Positions 34,092-45,280 of a DNA stretch of 64,000 nt are shown piece by piece. Within the stretch, counting starts at the first letter, position 1; every line of letters begins with the position of its first letter. The notes below the pieces were generated by a model. The model had not been told where the DNA came from and did not search any database. It saw nothing but the letters and a program-made list of their open reading frames with translations. This DNA is from Symbiodinium natans (lineage: Eukaryota; Sar; Dinophyceae; Suessiales; Symbiodiniaceae). A program made the position numbers and the translations under genes. The stretch spans positions 10,001 to 74,000 of the forward strand of contig CAJNDS010000269.1 in NCBI GenBank assembly GCA_905221605.1. The letters are read 5' to 3'.

Positions 34092-34290
34092 AAATGCGGG
34101 TCCTCTTCATGGGGGTGTCAGATTCTGAATCAACCACTGACGAAGCATGGCATCGGCGAAAGCATCGCCCTCCACCGCATCAATGCCCAGCATGCTCATT
34201 TCTCGCGGATCTTTCTGCGGCATATCCGCATCCACGCGCGAATACCTTGGAGCAGCCGATATACCATCCAGAAAAACCACCTACCCACCC
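34092..34290 (-). CDS. Last exon-like island with stop codon
   Basis: Minus strand reads VDADMPQKDPREMSML, then GIDAVEGDAFADAMLRQWL and ends with a TGA near 34109. Good coding composition, family unknown. Confidence 0.4.
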
Positions 34291-34937
34291 CCTTACAGGC
34301 AGACACAACTCTACACCCAGGAGTTGGGGCAAGGTTGGTCAGGCCATTCTTATATGGGGGGTTTACGATCTTCGGGGTCCCCACCTTATTTGGGGTCCTT
34401 ATTACAAGGGGATCCTACTATTTGGGGTTTAGGGTTTAGGGTTTAGGGTTTAGGGTTTCGGGTTTCGGGTTTCGGGTTTAGGGTTTAGGGTTTAGGGTTT
34501 AGGGTTTAGGGTTTAGGGTTTAGGGTTTAGGCGAGAGGCAAATGGCGCCAGAGCGAGATGCCATCGTCGAGTCCAATCTCCGGCAAAGCTCTCAACCTTG
34601 GGGACGACATGAAATCGAAAAGGGTTTTATGGCTGATTATAAATATGCCTTAATGGGAATTTAGAGTAGTATAGGTGGTTCATATAAATATACCTTAATG
34701 GGGATTTAGAGTAGTCTAGGGCATAGGACCCCAATTTTTGGGCCCATTTGGTCCCCAAGGAACTCTTTGGACTCTTCCCGAAGCTCCCGCACGACGATGT
34801 GGCTGTCAATGCTGGCCTTTCCAGACATGTCCATGCTCACTTGTTCTTTGTTTAGGGTTTAGGGTTTAGGGTTTAGGGATGTTTAGGGTTTAGGGTTTAG
34901 GGTTTAGGGCTTAGGGAAAGCAACAGACGACGCAACA

Positions 34938-35745
34938 TCAGATCCAAGATACCATTTTCCAGACCCCTGCGTCAAGTTCTCTTTGAAGCTGATTGCGTGT
35001 CCAGCCACAGTAGCCGAAGAACCTGTGATCCAACACTTTGAACCCAAGCTTAGCCTGCTACATTACAGCAACGAACCATCTTCGTCACGGTATGTGGGGC
35101 TACGCAGCTAAAGTGTGGGCACGGGCCCGAAGACTATAGCACGAACCGACCAATCACAAACTATAGGGGTCGGAATAATTACTACTAGTGTTTCCTTGTG
35201 GTCCCTTCATAGTTCTAGGATAATGACCCAAAATTGGTAAGCTAGCTCCGCAGGAGGACAGCATGAAGTCGTCAGGCGTCGCACGGCCCTGCTTGACTAG
35301 ATCTTGCGCTTCGTCGAAGCGGATCAAGTACACACCCTTCTCAACCTCCCTGGACATCTCTGCAAACTCAGCTGACACGTGCAAGCAGAAGGTCTTGACC
35401 CGTGTATAGTGGGGTGCGCGGAGGCCCTCACAGTCGCCACCGAACCAGATGTTCCATGCGGGGCCAGGCAAGCCGAGCTGACGGGTGTTGAAACCCGAGG
35501 GGCGGTTGACGATGATGCCTCGGGATGTTCCCCCCCTATACTAAGAATCAGCCACAGGTCTTCTTATTTTGAGGGGGGGGGGGGGGTACTAGAATCCCTG
35601 TTCAGGACTCGTTGAACAAGGGGAAGATTCCGAATCATGCCTCTATCGAACTCATCGTCATGATTGAGGACGAGAATAGCGGACTTGTGGAAGTACTGCT
35701 GGTGGTCGATGAAGGTATCACCGGGCCGCGCCATCAGCACACATC
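34938..35745 (-). CDS. UPF0301 / AlgH-type (DUF179) protein, three solved exons
   Basis: Exons 35745-35641, 35518-35260 and 35022-34938, with both junctions exact in phase. Exon 1 reads GCVLMARPGDTF and SAILVLNHDD; exon 2 reads IIVNRPSG, WNIWFGGDCEGL, GVYLIRFDEAQDLV and ATPDDFML; exon 3 reads FFGYCGWTRNQLQRELDAG, a few residues and TGA. This is the order of blocks in DUF179/AlgH proteins (N-terminal G-x-L-x-A-x-P, N-R-P, the G-G block, and F-x-G-Y-x-G-W). The molecular role of the family is not well known. About 148 residues are covered; a 5' exon with the start codon must lie upstream, beyond the telomeric tract at 35755-35790. Confidence 0.75.
35023..35259 (-). other. GT-AG intron of the AlgH-type gene
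   Basis: A 237-bp intron, minus-strand ends GTCCTCCTGCGG and GGATCACAG. Joining ATGCT to GTTCTTCGG gives the conserved M-L-F-F-G-Y. No clear inverted repeats. Confidence 0.65.
35515..35643 (-). mobile_element. Introner-like element, family C, with a 7-bp target duplication (GC-AG)
   Basis: ATGCCTC occurs at 35515-35521 and 35637-35643. The intron 35640-35519 (122 bp) starts GCATGATTCGG and ends CATCCCGAG. The duplicated bases supply both the AG and the GC splice dinucleotides. The family C ends CGGGATGTTCCCCCC and GGGGAAGATTCCG are visible, with a G-run in the loop. Confidence 0.8.
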
Positions 35746-35825
35746 CTCTTAGAGTTTAGGGTTTAGGGTTTAGGGTTAGGGCTTAAGGCAGAGAGGGGGG
35801 GGGGGTGTTCAAGGGGGGTAGGTAC

Positions 35826-36026
35826 CTAGGGAAGGTTACATAGCCCCTTGAACCCCCCCCCCCTCCCCTTAAGAACCCTAGAAGTCCTTGCTGAATCACC
35901 GGAGAGGAGTAGGCAAACTCTGGAGCCGAATTGGACTCGTAACGCTCTTCCAAGAAACCGCTCCCGGCCTTTCAGGTCAACAGAGTCAATGCTGGACACT
36001 TGAATAGGGTCCCCAAAAAAAACCAC
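35826..36026 (-). CDS. Possible upstream exon
   Basis: Open minus-strand stretch (about 35890-36000) that reads SSIDSVDLKGRERFLG in one frame and EERYESNSAPEFAYSS in another. It may hold the 5' exon of the AlgH-type gene, but frame and ends are unsolved. Confidence 0.25.
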   Translation of the reverse strand: MVFFGDPIQVSSIDSVDLKGRERFLGRALRVQFGSRVCLLLSGDSARTSRVLKGRGGGFKGLCNLP

Positions 36027-36121
36027 ATAAACATAAGGATCCTACAAACAGTGGTTTTTTTCCGGAATGCCCCTGCTAGGGGCCCTTATACCCCAATAGG
36101 ATCCTTATGTTACGTGGTTTC
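36009..36121. mobile_element. Inverted-repeat element, family H
   Basis: CCACATAAACATAAGGATCC at the left, GGATCCTTATGTTACGTGG at the right. A partial relative is at 27530-27575. Confidence 0.65.
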
Positions 36122-36451
36122 GGGATGTTTCGGGCCCCTAACTCGAGCGTGCCATGAGTGAATGTGTTGAACTTCAAACACTTTTACCTGAAGGTTTGGA
36201 CTGTGCCAGTGTTGTCCATGATTAAACTCGCTTTCGCCGGAATCCACAGAGATGTTGTGGGTTTAGGGTTTAGGGTTTAGGGTTTAGGGTTTAGGGTTTA
36301 GGGTTTAGGGTTTAGGGTTTAGGGTTTAGGGTTTAGGGTTTAGGGTTTAGGGTTCAGGGCCTACAACTAAAGTAAGCACATCATCTGAGCCACAGAGCCC
36401 CCTCAAGTCCAACGTGATCCAACGCACCCATTCTCGTGCAAAACGTGGCTT

Positions 36452-37057
36452 TCAACATCTTTCAACAAACGCGGGCGCCTGGTACCCGGCAAGGCCTGAA
36501 AGGATCAGCAACCAAGCAATCTTGCGGCGGTTGTTCGCTTCAGGCACATAGGGCCGGCGGCTGTCCCGGCGCTTCCCGGCCAAGCGCCGGCCAGGCACGT
36601 AACGGGTTTGCGCAGCCAGTTCTGAAGACTGGGCCCAAGTGGCCACGCCGCTGACCATCGGCCTTTTCACCTCTGCCTGGCCTCCAACCCAGGCAGTGTA
36701 GGTGCCATTGGCCACATCACGGAGGACGAAGTCGAGCACACAAATGGCAGGAATCAGTGCGCAAGCTGCGGTACGTCGCAGGCTCGGCATTTGCACAAGA
36801 AACAGGGCTGGCTCTACAGGCATCCGAACCTTATCGGCCATCGACAAATTCTTCATCTCAACTGACGTCAAACAGAGAGAGAGGGACATACACACATACA
36901 CACACATGTCCTTATATCCTATGGTCCTGCAGTCACATTCCACCTTTTTGTGTGCTGGCTCTGCACAGTCCCCGACGCAGTGGTAGTTGAGCCCGTCGCG
37001 CCTCTGACGACGAGACAACTTCAAATCAAGTTGAACGCTGCGACTCTCCGCAACCAA
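36452..37057 (-). CDS. Hypothetical open frame, perhaps two exons
   Basis: A 201-residue minus-strand frame. The stretches VLRDVANGTYTAWVGGQAE and ADKVRMPVEPALFLVQM look coding; a TATG-type simple repeat at 36885-36910 in the middle suggests an intron. No family recognised. Confidence 0.3.
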   Translation of the reverse strand: MVAESRSVQLDLKLSRRQRRDGLNYHCVGDCAEPAHKKVECDCRTIGYKDMCVYVCMSLSLCLTSVEMKNLSMADKVRMPVEPALFLVQMPSLRRTAACALIPAICVLDFVLRDVANGTYTAWVGGQAEVKRPMVSGVATWAQSSELAAQTRYVPGRRLAGKRRDSRRPYVPEANNRRKIAWLLILSGLAGYQAPAFVERC

Positions 37058-37624
37058 GCCCAGGCCTAGGACCAGGCTTGCGACAGCCTTCTGCGAGCCC
37101 TTGCGCTCGATCTCCTAGCGTGTGGCATTGGGCGTCAGATTGGACTTTAAGATGGGGGGGGGTGAAAGCTAGACAGCTACATGACTCGCTGTCTTCGGGG
37201 TCTAGTTTAGGGTTGAAGGTGGCAATGACGGCAAGGCCAGTCGGCCTGCATGCGACTCAAAATGCTGCGAACATGTGTTTATATGCATATGTATATACAT
37301 ACGCATATACATATGTGTATATATATATACATCTTATGTGTGTGGGGGTGAGTCGGTTTTGATGGTGTAGAGCTTCGATTCTCAACCCCCCTTCCCCCTC
37401 GCAACCCCCCCGCACGCCTTTTAATTCAAGTCGCTTTGTGACCTAAGCCCTAAACCCTAAACCCTAAACCCTAAACCCAGAGATTTGCAAAAGATAAGCA
37501 CCGCATAGCTGGGAGCTTTGGCTTTTGCGACACCTTTGGTTCTTTGGCACCCTGGGACATGGCCTCAGGACATACTTTTCCCTAAACCCTAAACCCTAAA
37601 CCCTAAACCCTAAACCCTAAACCA

Positions 37625-37905
37625 ATCCCAGGTCCCTCCTGCATCCGCGTGAGCAGGCGGCGGTTCTCCTTCTCAATGCTGGAGTAGCGTTCCTGCGCAA
37701 AGGCACGGCGATTTTGGGCACGTTGGCCGAATGTCACTGTCCAGTTTAGGGTTTAGGGTTTAGGGTTTGGGGTTTGGGGTTTAGGGTTTAGGGTTAGGGT
37801 TTAGGGTTTACGGGATTCGGAGGTCCTCAGCTATCTGCTCCTTCTTCGCGTTGCGGAAGCGCGTGGGCTGCAACTTTGTCTCTTCGCCTTCATGCCCAAC
37901 CGAAA
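37625..37905 (-). CDS. CFAP97-like exon pair
   Basis: Minus strand 37905-37810 reads LQPTRFRNAKKEQIAEDL; 37745-37625 reads RAFAQERYSSIEKENRRLL and TRMQE. The second piece has the E-x-x-x-S-I-x-x-E-N-x-x-L-L-x-R-M pattern of CFAP97-type coiled coils (ciliary proteins). The intron between them is telomeric (37747-37810). Adjacent pieces near 38020-38080 and 38100-38170 may be more exons. Confidence 0.45.
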
Positions 37906-38279
37906 CCCTCAACCCTAAACCCTAAACCCTAAACCCTAAACCCTATGCCTTTCAGCATCGATGCCGATAACTGTTTCGGCCAATTCTACTAAAGGTCCTC
38001 TAACGCTGCAGCAATTGTTTTCATGTCATCGACAGTTGCAGATGTTGAAGGGCAGCTTTCGCCCCGCTCTAAGCTTGTAGGGTTTAGGGTTTAGGTTTAG
38101 GGTTTCTTCTGACCCGAGGCCCTGGCGCACAGACCACTGGTTGTTGATCAGGGAGCGCGACCTCATGCACACAGCGCCCTTCTAGCATCGGGGCTCGCAG
38201 GGACGTGGGCATCCCCGTCAAGAACTGCTGGCTAATCAGGCGCCCGCGAGAAAGGAAGCAGACACAACTGAACCGGAAA

Positions 38280-38462
38280 CGTTAAACCCTAAACCTCAAA
38301 CCCTAAACCCTAAACCCTAAATCCTAAACTCAAACCCTAAACCCTAAACCCTAAACCCTGAACCCTAAACCCTAAACCCTAAACCCTAAACCCTAAACCC
38401 TAAACCCTAAACCCTAAACCCTAAACCCTAAACCCTAAACCCTAACCCTAAACACTAAACCC
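38280..38462. repeat. Interstitial telomeric array (CCCTAAA)n
   Basis: About 25 CCCTAAA units with few changes, one of the longest in the window. Confidence 0.95.
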
Positions 38463-38635
38463 TGAGGTTCCCAGGCCTTGCGACTTTCTGCTTGTGGGCC
38501 TGAGGCATATTGCGCGTCTACTCCCAAACCCAAAAGCCAGCGGGTTAGCTCACCGATTCCCCCTATATCTGAGAGGTTTAGGGTTTAGGGTTTAACGTTT
38601 AGGGTTTAGGGTTTAGGGGTTAGGGGTTAGGCCGT

Positions 38636-38745
38636 AAGAGGAGACCCCTCATATATTCCCGACATACCCTATACAACCCAAGGGCCCATGCTTCAGAACC
38701 CTTTAAAGGAGGTAAGGGACAATGTTAGGGCCCCATGTACTCTCA
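38636..38745. mobile_element. Dispersed element, family O
   Basis: Shares CATACCCTATAC, then ATGCTTC.GAACCCTT and AGGTAAGGGAC with 40063-40165. About 100 bp; ends not defined. Confidence 0.45.
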
Positions 38746-39964
38746 CACTCGCGCACAGTCAAGGCACAGGGCCTCTCGATCTGCAGTCTTCTCAACTCTT
38801 CAAACACCCAATCGAACCCAGCATCGAACAGAAGGGTTTAGGGTTTAGGGTTTAGGGTATAGAGTTTAGGGTTTAGAGTTTAGGGTATAGAGTTTTGGTT
38901 TTAGGGTTTAGGGTTTAGCGTTTAGGGTTTAGAGTTTAGGGTTTAGGGTGTAGGGTAAGAAGCGTTTTGAAGTCATTGCAGTGCAGTGCCAAAGCATGTT
39001 GGACCCTTGGAGTACACGCGGTGCTCAGGGAAGGCTACAAGCTGGCGTGCCCTAAAACCATACGGGGGGGAGTTGATCCACAGGTCCTCCTTGGGAAACT
39101 ATTCAGGGTTCTCACGGACTTTCGATTCAAGGGTAACGTAGGGTAAACTTTGGGAGCAGGTATGTTTGATCAACTACCACAAAAACCCTAAACCCTAAAC
39201 CCTTTTTTGTTCCCAGGCTCTGAGCTGACCCTAAACCCTAAACCCTAAACCCTAAACCCTAAACCCTAAACCCTAAACCCTAAACCCTAAACCCTAAATG
39301 CATGCCGCCTCCAAGAGTCTTTGTCTGACCCAAACCTCGACCTTTTCGTTGCAGGCTGGCCTTCGACTCACGCGGCAAATTTGGGCACTTCCCAAAATAG
39401 GTTTAGGGTTTAGGAAAGGACCTCCACATGGGTTTAGGGTTTAGGGTTTCGGATTTAGGGTTTAGGGTTTAGGGACATGCATCCAAACTTGGGCATTTCC
39501 CAGAATAGGAGGTATACCCTTATGTGCCCAACATGTCTTACAGTCGACTTTCAAATCGAAAACCTCCAAATAGGTTTAGGGCTTAGGGCTTTGGGATGTG
39601 TTGGGTCTTGGGCTTTGAGGGTTTTGGCAAACCTCCCCAAATCAAAAGACTCCAACCGGCCTCTTCGCATCAATCCTGGGTCAGAGGCAGAAAGATGTTC
39701 CAACACCATTGGCCCAAGTTTTGGGCCTCTTCGCTGTCCAAAAAAAAAACAAGGTGTAGAGACCCCCCTAAACCCTAAGCCCTAAGCACTAAACCTAAAC
39801 TGCCAGGAAAAAAAACGCTACCAAACGAACCCTGTAACCCTGTAACCCTAAACCCTAAACCCCAAACCCTAAACCCTAAAACCCCTGTACAGGCTTGCGG
39901 ACGGCGGAGGAGCCTCTCAGACCCGGAAGGATGCCCCTAATCCTAATTATGTTAAAACTACCCT
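38746..39964. other. No gene recognised
   Basis: Telomeric tracts at 38835-38960, 39225-39298 and 39400-39475, and unique sequence between them without a convincing exon. Confidence 0.35.
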
Positions 39965-40066
39965 TTAATTAAGAACCCCCCCCCAAAAAAAAAAAACATG
40001 CTGATCCTCCCTACGTTGCCCTTATAAGGCAGAATCGTTTTTGGGGGGTTCTTAAGCAACTAGTAG
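39965..40066. mobile_element. Inverted-repeat element, family E
   Basis: AATTAAGAACCCCCCCCC at the left and TTTGGGGGGTTCTTAAGCAA at the right, as in 23748-23902 but with single ends. Confidence 0.6.
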
Positions 40067-40165
40067 ACCTTACATGCCACTTATATATCATATACCCTAT
40101 ACCATGCCTTCCGAACCCTTCAGAGAAGGTAAGGGACCATATTCATAAGGCCTCATGCAACGATC
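40063..40165. mobile_element. Dispersed element, family O
   Basis: Second copy of the 38636-38745 sequence (CATACCCTATAC, CCGAACCCTTCAGAGAAGG, TAAGGGACCATATT). It abuts the family E element. Confidence 0.45.
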
Positions 40166-41540
40166 CTTAGACCTAAAGTGACCTTACTCGCCTAAGCATC
40201 CTCCCAAGCGTTTTCATTATTCTGCCAGGCGTTGACCTTATTCTCCCCCGAGCGTTGACCCTATTCGCCCGTGCATAAAAAATGCACAAAACACAAACAA
40301 AACGTGTACAAAAGGGCTAAATCAACACATGTGTAAGAGGGTCTTTTGCCCCGCCAAGCAGACCAGCTGGGGGTTCAGGGCCAGGGTTTAGGGATTGGGG
40401 TTGCGCCCCCCCCTTGCCCACAGGCGCACAGACTTCTGTTTTCAGTGGGGAGTCGTTTCCGGTCCAAAACGACGGGCACCACATCTTGCAGAAAACATCC
40501 TTCTGCACAACCACACTCATGGTAGCAGGGCTACTGTGCTTGTTGTCATTGCTTGGATGGCTCCCTGTATAATTAATTGTCGACTAACTCTGTCACTTTT
40601 CGATCTATATTGTCAGGCTTTTATTCATGCAATATTCGTAAAATGTCACTTCTTTTGTTTAGAGCTCTATTCATCAAGACGTATTCTTGCGAAAGTCTGT
40701 TTACGCAAGTACTACTACTTGTCCAAGACGACATTGCAGTCGTAGAAGAACACTGCCGACATCCAGATGCGTCGCCCTAAAGAGTTGCACAATGGGACTG
40801 CTTGCTGTTTCGTACACAAAGTCAAGAATGTCAGTGTGGTATTCTTGAACCAGAGTTTTCTTTGGCGATTCAGGGCTTAGGGCTTTTTTGCCACCTGCAT
40901 AGCTGAATTGACGTCCACAGTGCGAGGTCTGGGTGACAAATGCAGGATAGGGCCCTGGAGACGGAGGCCCTGGTACCAAACCTGCATAGGGCACCCAAAA
41001 AGTGGCCATATTTGGGGGCCTCCCGAATCCCAACACCTCCGTTCCTTCTGGTCGACAACACGGCCACGAAAAAACAAAACAAAAAACTGAAAACAAAAAA
41101 AGAAAGAAAAACATCAGGCGGGCTTCTAATAACTTAGGGCATAACCGAAAATACATGTGCGCATGTATATCTGTATGTATACATGTATAAATAAATAAAT
41201 ATATATATATATACTTACTTATTTTATTTATTTATTTACATATTTATCTGTATATGTCGGGTGCAGAAGGGTAAGCCTTTGCAGCCGAGGTGCGAAGTTC
41301 CAGGCGCCATGCCTGCCCACGGGCCTCGAGGGCTCGCAGCTTGGCAGAGGGTTTAGGGTTTAGGGTTTTGGGGTTTAGGGTTTAGGGTTTAGGGTTTCGG
41401 GTTTAGGGTTTTGGGTTTGGGGTTTAGGGTGAGCTTGGGTAGGTTTGGGGTTCTGGCTTTGTAAGGGATTTATATACCTGTGAAAGGCTCACCGTGCCGT
41501 GACAGCGCCAGCTGAATGCAGAAAGCTTGCCTCGAATCGC
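40166..41540. other. No gene recognised
   Basis: Two short stretches with the GCAGGTGGCAAAAAA-type tail motif (minus strand, near 40345 and 40880), a TATG microsatellite at 41160-41250 and TTTAGGG tracts at 41345-41430. The open frames are short and not convincing. Confidence 0.35.
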
Positions 41541-41548
41541 CGCGGCCC

Positions 41549-41598
41549 GCGGCAGCTCCCGTGAAGCTGCAAGCCCAGACACGGATGGACGAGCGTAG
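41549..41598. repeat. Left half of a dispersed sequence, split by the LINE/telomeric insertion
   Basis: Matches 63693-63742 (GTGAAGCTGCAAGCC, then GACACGGATGGACGAGCGTA) up to GTAG, where the telomeric array starts. The right half is at 46398-46465. Confidence 0.75.
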
Positions 41599-42195
41599 GG
41601 TTTAGGGTTTAGGGTTTAGGGTTTAGGGTTTAGGGTTTAGGGTTTTGGGTTTAGGGTTTTGGGTTTTGGGTTTAGGGTTTAGGGCTTAGGGCTTAGGGTT
41701 TAGGGTTTAGGGTTTAGGGTTTTTTTTCGCTCCGGCATAGCGGGCCGAACCGCAAGGCAGGGTGATGTCGATGAGACGTCTGTGTCGGAAAAAGGGGGGT
41801 CCACTACCGGACCAAACCGTTCTGCATGCTATTTCCCTCCTATGAAAGCCAACATCGCTATCAAGGGTTTAGGGTTTAGGGTTTCTGCAGCACCATCTCC
41901 AAAGAGCGAATATCGGGCGCCAACGTGAAACACGAGTCTGCACCGCAAGCCCAGGACACCAAAACCCCAGCACCCCAAAAAAAAACCCAGAACCCCACAA
42001 CCCAAACCACAAAGCCCCAAAACACCAACCCCGACCCAAACAAGACCACGAACCCGAACCCCCGAGGCCGAAACCGCAAAACCCTCCCAGGCCTGCCGAT
42101 GCAAAAGGTGAGCAACTCTGAGGGCCATGCCAACATTTCAGGCTAGCCTCAGTGAAGCCTCACTCAAGCTAAGAAACCTCGAATGACAAATCACA

Positions 42196-43789
42196 TCACA
42201 CGCGCGCTCGCGCAAAGGCCTCCGGCATCAAATACAGCCAGCTGGCAGGAAGCCGGCTCCACTCGACCACTACATGCATCTCCCCGCTCCAAAGCGGTCG
42301 AAAGGCAGTGGGCCACTCCAACTCAATCTCGACATGAAAGTGCAAGAAAAGGCGGACATGCACAACTTTGAGCTCCGTTGCTACGAGATCTTTCAGCCGA
42401 CCCAAGAGCGTGCCAGCCCCAGGACAAGGCCACTCAGATTCGTGCTCCACCCAGCCGCGCACCCTGTGATGATATGCCAAGGTATAGCAGCGGCCACCAA
42501 TGCAGGCAAACACAGGCTTTGACCGTGCAGCAACCCCTAGAAGACATCTCCTACTCCACGACTGGCACTGCTCGTCCACCTGCAGAATGTTGGTCCCCGC
42601 CGCGGATCTCTCCACTGCCCAGTGCGTGAGCCAACCCTCTGCCAGGCCTCGCCAGGCAACTCGGTCTTGCGCAACCTCCTGCATGTCTAAGCCTTGAGCC
42701 GCCAACCACCGGGCATGCCGGCGCCAGGAGGAGTTGTCAGGGCCAGTTCGTGCTCGTCGCCCCCCTTCTCGCTGACAAGCCATGAAGGAATCTTCGCAAG
42801 CTACAACCATGCGCAGAAGAGGAGCATGCTGATGCCGGAGAGCATGACCAAGCCACGCCCAACCTTGTGAGAGGACGTACGCGTCGAGCAGACAACCATA
42901 CCAGGCCCTGCACCAGCACTTAGCAATATGTCTCACCTCCGTCAGCATTCGAACATCACACCACTCTTGATGGCAAGTCAAGCCTAGGATCAAAATCATC
43001 ATCGTGACCCCATGCACCCTCACTTGGCGGAGAAGGTCAGCAGAAGGGCTTACACAGCCTATCAACCAGCGCACTGTTGACATGACCAAAGCGTGGTGCA
43101 GCGCAAGCTTCTGAGGGATGCTGGAGGCAGCAGACACCAGCAGCGGCCGATTCTGCATGAAGGCAGCTGAAGTGCGCGACAGCAAAGAAGACACCAGCGG
43201 CTCATCCGTTCCCGATAGGGACAAAACTGCACCAAGAAACTTAACGTGGTCCACCTGCGGCAGGCCGCGCAGCCCCACTGGCAGGCCGCGCACGGTCGAC
43301 AAGGAGAGCAGCGCGCATTTGTGAATGTCAATGCTCAGGCCGGCGCAACGGAGAGCATCGAGAAGTTGTGGCAGCAACGTAGCAGCTTGGGAGAGCGAAC
43401 GGAAAAAGCAGAGCGCATCATCCACGAACCAGACAGCCCACAGCTTGAGATCATGCTTGCCAAACGGCGGCACATGGCCTGCAGCAACCCACTGCTCCTG
43501 CAAGTCGCGCATGATCTGGCAGACAATATGCGAAAACAGTGACGGGCTGTGAGTGGCCCCCTGAGCAGTGCCCCTGACAACAGCAGCGCAGCAAAGGTCA
43601 AGCGGTTCTTGGTGAGCAAGCTCCAGACGAAGCGTGATGATTTGTGGGTCGTTTCATGCCTGAACCTCGCCAAGAAGCGTGCCACCATCGCCAAGTCCAA
43701 CGAATCATAAGCACCAGATAGATCCAGTTTTATGACAACTTCGCTCGATTGGAAAACTGAAATCTTGGACAAGCAGGCCTTGACCGTGC
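42196..43789 (-). pseudogene. LINE reverse transcriptase, remaining part in two shifted frames
   Basis: Frame 1 (about 43789-43590) has the catalytic motif A VIKLDLSGAYDSLDLAM. A one-base shift near 43585-43595 moves to frame 2 (about 43590-42196), which has motif B GTAQGATHSPSLF, motif C WFVDDALCF with the catalytic Asp pair, motif D SIDIHKCALLS and motif E VKFLGAVLS. A C-terminal domain of about 300 residues follows, without a clear RNase H. Two frame breaks (near 43790-43815 and 43590) disable the protein. Confidence 0.75.
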
Positions 43790-45259
43790 CTATACAGACA
43801 CACCGCGCCGGCCCCCAAACAGGCAAGGCGGCGGCGGCCAATACTGCAAGAATCGAGCCATACACACTCTTCCCAGCAGCTTGGCGATCACGTCGCCCAA
43901 GACGATGGGCCGGGTCTCCCTGACCGTAGTGACCACTTTCTTCTTAGGCATGAGAACTGCAAGCCCCTCAAACAAGTCACCCTGCTCAAAGCAGTCGGGG
44001 TCGTCGAGGATGTCCTGCAGCACAGATCGAACCACATGGAGGCCTGCGTCACACCCGCAGGCCGCCTTTAAGAAGTCGGTGGAGACACCACTCATTCCCG
44101 TCGTGGTCCCAGACTTCATCTTGAAAAGATGCTCACAGACCTCTTGACCACTCAAATCGGCTTCATTCTCGACTTGATCTGCATGGGCTACCCACGGGAG
44201 TGTTTGAAACACGCTGGAATGGTCGCACTCAACAGAAGCTGCAACCCCGAGCTTGGCATGGTAGTGGGCCCGCAAAGCCCGCACAGCCTCGTCCCTGCCA
44301 CCCTGCTCGCGCACCAACGGGGCAAAGACTGCGGGCTTCTTGGCGCCCCGCAAGATGGCCCGTCTCGCACCCCAATCACCTTGAGCCGCCTTGTCTAGCA
44401 TCCGTCGCCTCCACTGACAACGATCCTGAGCGCGAGTCTGGAAGATGCGCAGACTGAGATGCTTGCGGACACATGGGTCCACCGTCATCCTCCGTGCCTG
44501 AATGAGCTGCTTAACGGCATCCGAGTCCCGGTATGATGGCGGCCGTAAGGGAACAGTGCAATCCTGTACCTCTTGAAGCGCCCAACTAGAAGCCAAGCAC
44601 CAGTTGACAGCAATGTGATCAAGGCGTCTCGTTCCCCCAATCCTCGTGGGCGCAGAGTCGTGAGAATACACTGTCAATGACAGTCGCTTCAGGCAGCAGG
44701 CCAGCATAACAGCCCGGGAAGATGCATCCCCAACCAATGGGTAATTGAGATCCCCAAGCAATAGCATGGGACATGCAGAGGTCGTGTACGGAGCCAGACA
44801 CTCTTCAAAGGATTGTAGCGCACACACGAAGTCAGCCTCAGGCTTGGCGCAATGAGGAAAGTGGGCAACAATGTAGAGCTCAAAGCGAGGGCATCCCGGT
44901 CTCAAAACCTCAAGCTGCATGTGAGAGTGGCCCAACACCAGTTTTCGGTATTTGGACTCAGCCTCCAGCACCAAACCCACTCGTCGGAAAACCCCAGGCA
45001 ACTGAGCATGCCAGCAAACTGAAAAACCGTCGTCAAGCAATGTCTCGCAGAACTGGGCATCACCACACTGCAAACAGGTCAGTTCCTGCAACGCAAGAAC
45101 ATCATAACTCAAATCGCATGCATCAAGTGATTGCATAATCTCTTGGAGATGTTTGCCTTGCACATTCCACGTTGCCATGGACAGCAGCCGCACGTGATCT
45201 TCACTGGGTTGATGTCCATCGCCCTGTATGTCCAAATTCACGCCCAAAATGGGCAGCAT
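43790..45259 (-). pseudogene. LINE APE-type endonuclease and start of reverse transcriptase
   Basis: A 489-codon frame. Endonuclease/exonuclease/phosphatase motifs: MATWNVQGKHL (Asn), DVLALQELTC (Glu), LLLGDLNYPL (Asp and Asn) and RRLDHIAVNW (Asp-His). The reverse transcriptase starts near residue 330 with SGTTTGMSGVSTDFLKAA and MPKKKVVTTVRETRPIVLGD (RT motifs 1 and 2). The frame stops at 43790 through a frameshift; RT coding continues in another frame. Confidence 0.8.
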
Positions 45260-45280
45260 GTAGTCGCCATCCTGCGAAGG

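Noticed and set aside
40395..40745. Plus-strand 116-codon open frame
   Set aside because: No domain, AT-rich second half, and against the direction of all other genes.
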